Shown here in pieces: positions 52,426-57,322 of a DNA stretch of 57,322 nt. Both the position numbers and the translations under genes were made by a program. A model generated the notes under the pieces. It had not been told where the DNA came from. It made no database searches and saw only the letters and a list, made by a program, of their open reading frames with translations. The stretch is from Cyclobacteriaceae bacterium. Its GTDB lineage: Bacteria; Bacteroidota; Bacteroidia; Cytophagales; Cyclobacteriaceae. The stretch lies in the NCBI GenBank assembly GCA_020832305.1, contig JAFIEV010000081.1, positions 1 to 57,322 of the forward strand. The letters run 5' to 3'. How positions within the stretch are numbered: position 1 is the first letter of the stretch; each line of letters opens with the position of its first letter.

Positions 52426-53544
52426 TCAATGTTGTTCAACTCTATTTAAAATTTCACAAGGCAGCTGATTCAAAAATGTCTCTACTTTTGCAAAACCCGT
52501 TTTTGTATATTCAAATTTATTATTCCAGAGATCATGAATTGATTCTATGTAATCATGCTGCTCTGCTTCGATTTTACTATTTAATCCTTCAGAGAAGCTT
52601 ATCGGTTTAGTTAATTCAAATAATGACGTCAGTTTTGGACAGTAACCATGTTCATATGCTCTTTCTACAGGAATGGCTATGTTGTAAAATTCCCCAATGT
52701 ATCCATTCTTATGTATCGGAATTTTTGAAGAAGAGTAGGTTACGCCTATTACTCTCCTTTTATTACCGCCTATACTCACCCTGTCTTTAGTCCATTGAAG
52801 AATTATCTGTGGCAAAATATACTCAGGTTTAAAATCGCTCTCAGGATATGCAGTTTTTAGACTACAAGCCATTATTAAAGGCCATCTTGCTATAAATAAA
52901 TCTCGAGAGCTGGTATACTCATTACGAAGGTTAAATAAGTCAGGATATTCAGACCATTGTACGCCAGATCTGTGAATGAATTTGGAAATATAAACATTAT
53001 CAAAATCCAACTCACCAAGTTCCATGTAAGCAACATAGACAGAATTTGCAAGATATAATGTTGGAAAGCCGGGAATACTATATCGGTTAGACCTAATTAA
53101 ATGTCGTTTATCAAAAGGAACATGAAACATTTCGCTGACATGATTAAGATTCTCGGTGGATTTTCGCACTCTATAACATTTTGGGTATAGTTTGTCAAAT
53201 TGTAATGAAAATGTAGGTGCTTCTTTTTTGTTTATTTTACCTTCAACAGTAAAAGAATTACTAAGACTTCGATATGCTTTGGTTGGATGACCTTCTACCA
53301 AGTAAATTTTTAAACATTTGACGACAGCCACTAAAACATTTTGAGTTAACTTAAGTAACTCCTCTTTAGTACAATTTTCAATTGGGTTTCCATTATGCTC
53401 AAATTCAGACTGGTAGATTTGATTAACCAAATCGATGTACATTTCTCCAATATTCTTTACTGCTTTTAGGTAAGAGGTATATTTACCTTTCCATACAATT
53501 GGAAGTTTAAATATATCATGTTTGAAAAATTCTTGAAGTGTCAT
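52426..53544 (-). CDS. RES-domain protein (NAD-consuming-toxin-like fold)
   Basis: A 372-residue protein. The N-terminal ~115 residues are helical and unassigned. From ~120 on it follows the RES pattern: arginine in CYRVRKS (R125/R127), MFHVPFDKRHLIRSNRYSIPG (in 140-159), LYLANSVYVAYMELG with E175, and a serine in VIGVTYSSSK (~295). RES toxins of type II toxin-antitoxin systems degrade NAD; larger RES proteins with this RYSIPG signature are found in defence islands and are poorly studied. No Xre-type antitoxin gene is next to it. It is 40 bases downstream of the restriction-modification gene, same strand. Codon use looks more AT-rich than in the left part. Confidence 0.7.
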   Translation of the reverse strand: MTLQEFFKHDIFKLPIVWKGKYTSYLKAVKNIGEMYIDLVNQIYQSEFEHNGNPIENCTKEELLKLTQNVLVAVVKCLKIYLVEGHPTKAYRSLSNSFTVEGKINKKEAPTFSLQFDKLYPKCYRVRKSTENLNHVSEMFHVPFDKRHLIRSNRYSIPGFPTLYLANSVYVAYMELGELDFDNVYISKFIHRSGVQWSEYPDLFNLRNEYTSSRDLFIARWPLIMACSLKTAYPESDFKPEYILPQIILQWTKDRVSIGGNKRRVIGVTYSSSKIPIHKNGYIGEFYNIAIPVERAYEHGYCPKLTSLFELTKPISFSEGLNSKIEAEQHDYIESIHDLWNNKFEYTKTGFAKVETFLNQLPCEILNRVEQH

Positions 53545-53584
53545 AATCCCTAACTGTCAGACAAATAAAATTGCGTTGATATAT

Positions 53585-56500
53585 CTAATTATTTTCGATA
53601 ATAATTATTTCTTCTTCTGTCAAGTCATAAAGTTGGTAAACCAGGTGGTCAATTTGGTTTTCTAAGTCGGTGGTGTCTGCTTTACCATGATTCTTCTTTT
53701 GTATCATGACATTTTTCACCAACTCTGAAATTTTATTTTCAAATATTTCATCCACCTTCTCAGGCAATGGGAAAGGATTTAAATAGTTTGTCTTAAATGT
53801 TCTCGCGTCTCCTTGCAGAGTATCTCCTGTAGTTTTCAAAAACCACCAAAGAAGTTTTGAATTGGCAATGGCTAAAAGATATTCATAACTCTCTTTCGTG
53901 TTTTCTTTTTTTACCCAACTATATGCTTTGGTTGTGTGATATAGTTTTTGGTGGTTTAAAGTTACATTTGGATGGTTGGAACAAATCTCCATTGAAGAGA
54001 GTTTAGGTTGGTCAAATTTATTAAGGTTTTTTGGGTAAATATAAGTATGCCAATGTTGCATTTTGCCTGCTTTCCCACTCTCACGAGCTTTAAATATGTT
54101 TTCGTGTTCGTTTACATAAATAAAAGTTTTTGGAAATCGTGTTTTTATTTCTTTAATAGAAACTATTTCAGCGTTTCCATTTTTTATTTCATAGGGGAAG
54201 AAAACATAACGATTAGTTGATAAATAGCTGTATCGATGTACATCTTTCCCCATTAAAAATGGTTTGAACAATTCCCTTTCAAGTTGATACACTTTACCAC
54301 TTATTGGCACTTTAGCATTGAAGTTAGCCTCATCAATACATTCTAGAACAAAAAGTTCATCTCTACTTGTTTGTAATCCAACAAAAATCCCTTCAAAAGC
54401 ATCAGAAAAGAGTTTTGCATTTGTATAAATTTTTTCAAATACATTAAAACCTAATATATCATCAAACAAAATCCATTGATTGCTACCATATAATTGCGAA
54501 GCTTTTTCTATCATTTCATAAGTGATAAAAGTATAATTTCTCTTATCAAGCATCAGTGATTTAAAGTCTGACTTGAACGGGAAGCGTTGAAAATAAAACC
54601 CTTGGCTTAGTTTTTTACTGAATTGTGCTACACAAGTATAAGTATCAGCATCTTCAAAAATCATATTTGCTCCAAAGTGGGCTATTTCGTCTATAAATTG
54701 ACCTTGCTTTAGATAGTTTCGAAACACCTCAGAAGATGCCGCATTGAAAAATTTGTGCGGGAATATATAGGCATTGTTGCTGTTTTTACCCGAAATATTT
54801 ACCGCTAATTCAAAGAAGATATTGGCCAAATCATACGATGCTTTAGCATTTTGATATTGGCTTTCATAATGAAGTTTTTGTGTTGGTTGTGAAGCCTGAA
54901 TTTCTTGCACTCGCATATAAGGCGGATTCCCAATAACCACATCAAAACCTATAAAATCACCATCATCGTTCAGCACTTCTGGGAATTCAAAACGCCATTC
55001 AAAAGCATTCTCAAAAATCTTATTAGATTTTATCTCTTCAATTTCATTTTCTAATTTTTGGACGCCTAAACTCAGTTGCAGTACTTTTTTGTCCCATTCG
55101 GCTTTTTCCTTTTTGCTCATTTCAAACAGCTGATGTTGGTTAGTCATTTGAAATAGCTCCCCTGATAGCTTGCGCAGCTTTTTTATTTTAGGGTCATTTA
55201 TTGATATTTCACTTCTGAAATCCGATTTAATGTCAGCAATCAACCGTTCCATTTCTCGTTTCTGCTCCTTAGTTTCAGCATTTCGGTAGGTATCGACAGC
55301 TATTCGGTAACTATCAATCGTCCATTTGCTTTTTTTCAAAGCTTGCTTTATATCAGCGTTTATGTCAAAACGGCTCACCAGTGAGTTGCCACATTTGATG
55401 TTGATGTCAATATTTGGAAGCGTTTCGAGTTCTGTGGCATTTTTATAGTAGGCGTTTTTCAAAAGCTCAATCCATAACCGTAAACGGCAAATCTTAACAG
55501 AATTTGGATTGATGTCCACGCCAAAAAGGCAGTTTTCTATAATGGTATGTTTTTCGTGAAAAAGCGTTTCCTGTATTCGCTGGCTTTCTTTATTGCTTGG
55601 GTTGTATTCAAATAGTTTGCCGTCCTCATCAGTAATTATCAATTCATCGTTTACTACTTCTACCTGGTATTCCTTCAGGCGTTTGCCCTTTCGATCTTGC
55701 AATATTTTCAAATCGTTTTTTACGGCAATCATTTCATTGAGTGCTGAAACCAAAAAATGCCCAGATCCTACAGCAGGATCACATATTTTAATGCTATTTA
55801 CTATTTCATTGGCTTCCTTGGTATCCTCGATTTTGTTGTACAGTTCGTTTAGATCCTGGCAATTCCATGCCTTGGTTTCGTAGAATTTTTGTAGTATAGC
55901 TTTTCGGATAGTTTCACGACACATGTACATGGTAATGAAACCTGGTGTAAAAAAAGAACCATCTTTATAGCCGTTAATTTTCTCGAAAATCAATCCAAGT
56001 ACTGAAGCATTTATAAGCGTTTTATTGTCCTCTTGTATTTCTTCCGAGCCTTCACTACTAAAGTCATAGGCATTCAAAAATTCAAAGAGATACTCAAGTG
56101 TGGAAAGCATACCCGTTCTTTTCTTTCCTTGGTCATTTTTTAATACCGTGGATGCGATGATCGGAATGGCCTTGTCATCTCTCAGGTTACTTATAAATAA
56201 AGTGGAATGCTCAATGTCGGTTGGTTCAAAAAGCGAAGAGTTGAGATAAGGCACTTTCTCAAAAATTTCCTTTACATCCGTATTACGCTCATCATGTTTT
56301 CTGGCCAATACCTGAAAAAACAAACTATTCAGGTCGTCGTAGTTCTTAATTTTGTCCAGGTTAAGAAACGAATAGGTTTTGTCACCTTTGTGATAGGTGA
56401 TGAGCTGGGCTTCCAGCAGCTTTAAAAAAAGTATCCTGTTTATCCAAGTGATGGCAAGCTCCAGGGCCACATTGAATAGCCGTTCTTGTAGCGTATTGCC

Positions 56501-57226
56501 AAATTGTGTGGGCCTTTCTAGTCTACTTATTTTGTCTAAACTGTCTAACTGAATTATAGCATCTTCTAAAAAGCTCCCTGTGTTTCGTTCGCCTTCTTTG
56601 TTTCGCCCAATAAGTTTTTTGCCTCCTTCTTTGATTTCTGTTAGGCCGATAATGTGCAACAACTCACTATAAAAGCGTTTGTCAAGTGTATTGCTGTCAT
56701 TTGTAAACGGGAGTTTTAATAGGTGTTCCGGAGAAAGCAACTTGAAAAGCGCAATCAGTTTATTATCGTCTGCTTTATCATCGTTTCGTAAAGGCGTTTG
56801 ATAGTCCTGTAAATTGAAATGGGTAAATTCAATTTCTGCGGTTAATCCTGCAATAAAGGGTTCTGCAATCTGCTTATAGAAAAAATCTGTCTTGGTGTCT
56901 GCCAATCTTCCTCCTTCAAAGTCATTGAATTGATTAACCAGGCTTTTGTCCTGGGCAAAAAGTCTGTCAAAGGTGATAGCGTCAAAAATAAACCATTCAT
57001 TGATGTTGGTTATTACTAAATACTTTACTTCAAGGTTTTTATGTGTAATTCTTTCTCTCAGATAGTAAAGCACCAATTCTTGAAAAGCCTTAGTTTTTAA
57101 CTTTTCAGTTGTCACCATTTCGCTTTTGTTGGTGGGTTTTTTCGCTTCTAGGATCACACCAACTGAGCTATTAGCTTTATCGTAACCGTTCGGTAAAACA
57201 CATCTTTTTTGGGGGTAATAATTCAC
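53585..57226 (-). CDS. Eco57I-type (type IIG) restriction-modification protein, 5' end replaced by IS66 sequence
   Basis: The frame encodes 1213 residues from a GTG at 57226. Residues 16-1213 are a single-chain restriction-modification enzyme: a nuclease-type N-terminus with the E-x-K element (GVILEAKKPTNK, E27-K29), helical region, adenine-methylase motif I (CDPAVGSGHFLVSAL, D483), motif IV NPPY (765-768), and a C-terminal target-recognition part (~960-1190) with LYHTTKAYSW and NPFPLPEKV. Residues 1-15 come from the end of an IS66 element whose tip is at 57182. Relatives, as I recall them, have roughly 60-70 more residues, including the first catalytic aspartate of the PD-(D/E)xK site. The methylase may still be intact; cleavage is probably lost. 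Confidence 0.85.
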   Translation of the reverse strand: MNYYPQKRCVLPNGYDKANSSVGVILEAKKPTNKSEMVTTEKLKTKAFQELVLYYLRERITHKNLEVKYLVITNINEWFIFDAITFDRLFAQDKSLVNQFNDFEGGRLADTKTDFFYKQIAEPFIAGLTAEIEFTHFNLQDYQTPLRNDDKADDNKLIALFKLLSPEHLLKLPFTNDSNTLDKRFYSELLHIIGLTEIKEGGKKLIGRNKEGERNTGSFLEDAIIQLDSLDKISRLERPTQFGNTLQERLFNVALELAITWINRILFLKLLEAQLITYHKGDKTYSFLNLDKIKNYDDLNSLFFQVLARKHDERNTDVKEIFEKVPYLNSSLFEPTDIEHSTLFISNLRDDKAIPIIASTVLKNDQGKKRTGMLSTLEYLFEFLNAYDFSSEGSEEIQEDNKTLINASVLGLIFEKINGYKDGSFFTPGFITMYMCRETIRKAILQKFYETKAWNCQDLNELYNKIEDTKEANEIVNSIKICDPAVGSGHFLVSALNEMIAVKNDLKILQDRKGKRLKEYQVEVVNDELIITDEDGKLFEYNPSNKESQRIQETLFHEKHTIIENCLFGVDINPNSVKICRLRLWIELLKNAYYKNATELETLPNIDINIKCGNSLVSRFDINADIKQALKKSKWTIDSYRIAVDTYRNAETKEQKREMERLIADIKSDFRSEISINDPKIKKLRKLSGELFQMTNQHQLFEMSKKEKAEWDKKVLQLSLGVQKLENEIEEIKSNKIFENAFEWRFEFPEVLNDDGDFIGFDVVIGNPPYMRVQEIQASQPTQKLHYESQYQNAKASYDLANIFFELAVNISGKNSNNAYIFPHKFFNAASSEVFRNYLKQGQFIDEIAHFGANMIFEDADTYTCVAQFSKKLSQGFYFQRFPFKSDFKSLMLDKRNYTFITYEMIEKASQLYGSNQWILFDDILGFNVFEKIYTNAKLFSDAFEGIFVGLQTSRDELFVLECIDEANFNAKVPISGKVYQLERELFKPFLMGKDVHRYSYLSTNRYVFFPYEIKNGNAEIVSIKEIKTRFPKTFIYVNEHENIFKARESGKAGKMQHWHTYIYPKNLNKFDQPKLSSMEICSNHPNVTLNHQKLYHTTKAYSWVKKENTKESYEYLLAIANSKLLWWFLKTTGDTLQGDARTFKTNYLNPFPLPEKVDEIFENKISELVKNVMIQKKNHGKADTTDLENQIDHLVYQLYDLTEEEIIIIENN

Positions 57227-57322
57227 TTAATATTGCCTTGGCGAAGTTTTTTCCAATTGCTGGGGAATAATTCATCTATTTTATTGATGGGATGATCCTG
57301 GATTCTTTCCAGGACATCGGTG
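57182..57322 (-). mobile_element. IS66-family insertion sequence, right end only
   Basis: The terminal sequence GTAACCGTTCGGTAAAACAC begins at 57182 and fits the GTAA start of IS66 inverted repeats. Beyond it lies the end of the transposase gene. The element continues past the window, so its other end and the expected 8-bp target duplication cannot be seen; the local flank is GCTTTATC (57174-57181). Confidence 0.75.
57223..57321 (-). CDS. IS66-family transposase, C-terminal fragment
   Basis: The last 32 codons before TGA (57223-57225): TDVLERIQDHPINKIDELFP followed by SNWKKLRQG. This is the conserved IS66 C-terminal tail, which typically reads "DVL.RI..HP....ELLP.NW". The gene starts outside the window. 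Its stop overlaps the GTG start of the chimeric restriction-modification frame. Confidence 0.8.
   Translation of the reverse strand, partial: TDVLERIQDHPINKIDELFPSNWKKLRQGNIK

Noticed and set aside
1-57322. CRISPR arrays, tRNA and rRNA genes
   Set aside because: No regular repeat-spacer pattern and no cloverleaf or rRNA-like stretches were found by eye; the repeats present are dispersed palindromes.

Overview
The window comes from a member of the Bacteroidota, most likely a marine Cytophagia-type bacterium. The evidence is a SusC/SusD pair with an N-terminal STN domain, FecR plus ECF sigma regulation, many LxxC lipoprotein signals, Tat-type RRxFL signals on periplasmic enzymes, AT-rich intergenic DNA with phylum-typical palindromic repeats, and few obvious Shine-Dalgarno sites. 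The exact genus cannot be read from the sequence.

Left edge (1-2540, minus strand). There is the N-terminus of a formylglycine-type sulfatase running off the window. Next to it is a 5'-truncated fucosidase-like remnant that seems to carry a sulfatase-like tail at its front. A 0.9-kb repeat-rich gap follows, and then an orphan ECF sigma factor.

Main locus (2675-28503, minus strand; transcription runs right to left). This is a large polysaccharide utilization locus (PUL): ECF sigma, FecR, SusC, SusD, a Tat-exported enolase-superfamily enzyme, then nine exported proteins that all look like polysaccharide lyases. They are three tandem heparinase II/III paralogs, a jelly-roll-like lipoprotein, a PL8-like lyase, a PF05426 alginate/glucuronan-lyase-like lipoprotein, a beta-propeller with an ulvan-lyase-type catalytic quartet, a heparinase/beta-propeller fusion of 1115 residues, and one more heparinase-like protein. 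No glycoside hydrolase and no complete sulfatase lies inside this run. The locus therefore looks built to cut a uronic-acid-rich glycan almost entirely by beta-elimination. Hairpins separate fecR from susC, and susD from the enzyme genes.

Middle (28886-38416): an EamA transporter, a Tat-exported sugar-isomerase-like protein, a tandem universal stress protein, a 1.5-kb gene-free repeat field, a TonB receptor / phosphoribosyltransferase / small membrane protein trio with a terminator hairpin over the phosphoribosyltransferase start, a 3-methyladenine DNA glycosylase, and a CoA-disulfide-reductase-like flavoprotein.

Right-centre (39021-52095): an OmpA-like lipoprotein, PEP carboxylase, a DUF1080 protein, a thioredoxin and persulfide-dioxygenase/rhodanese pair, a SulP transporter with beta-carbonic anhydrase, a TrpB2-type tryptophan synthase beta chain, a small ACP-like protein, and a complete sulfatase lipoprotein. 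SulP, carbonic anhydrase and PEP carboxylase together could supply and use bicarbonate.

Right edge (52426-57322, minus strand): a defence-like island with a RES-domain protein and a very large Eco57I-type restriction-modification gene. The 5' end of that gene has been cut off by an IS66-family element that runs out of the window.

Three copies of a small MITE-like element (about 80 bp, with CTGAAAA/TTTTCAG ends) and three copies of a REP-like 23-25 bp repeat are scattered through the gaps. I saw no rRNA, tRNA or CRISPR array.
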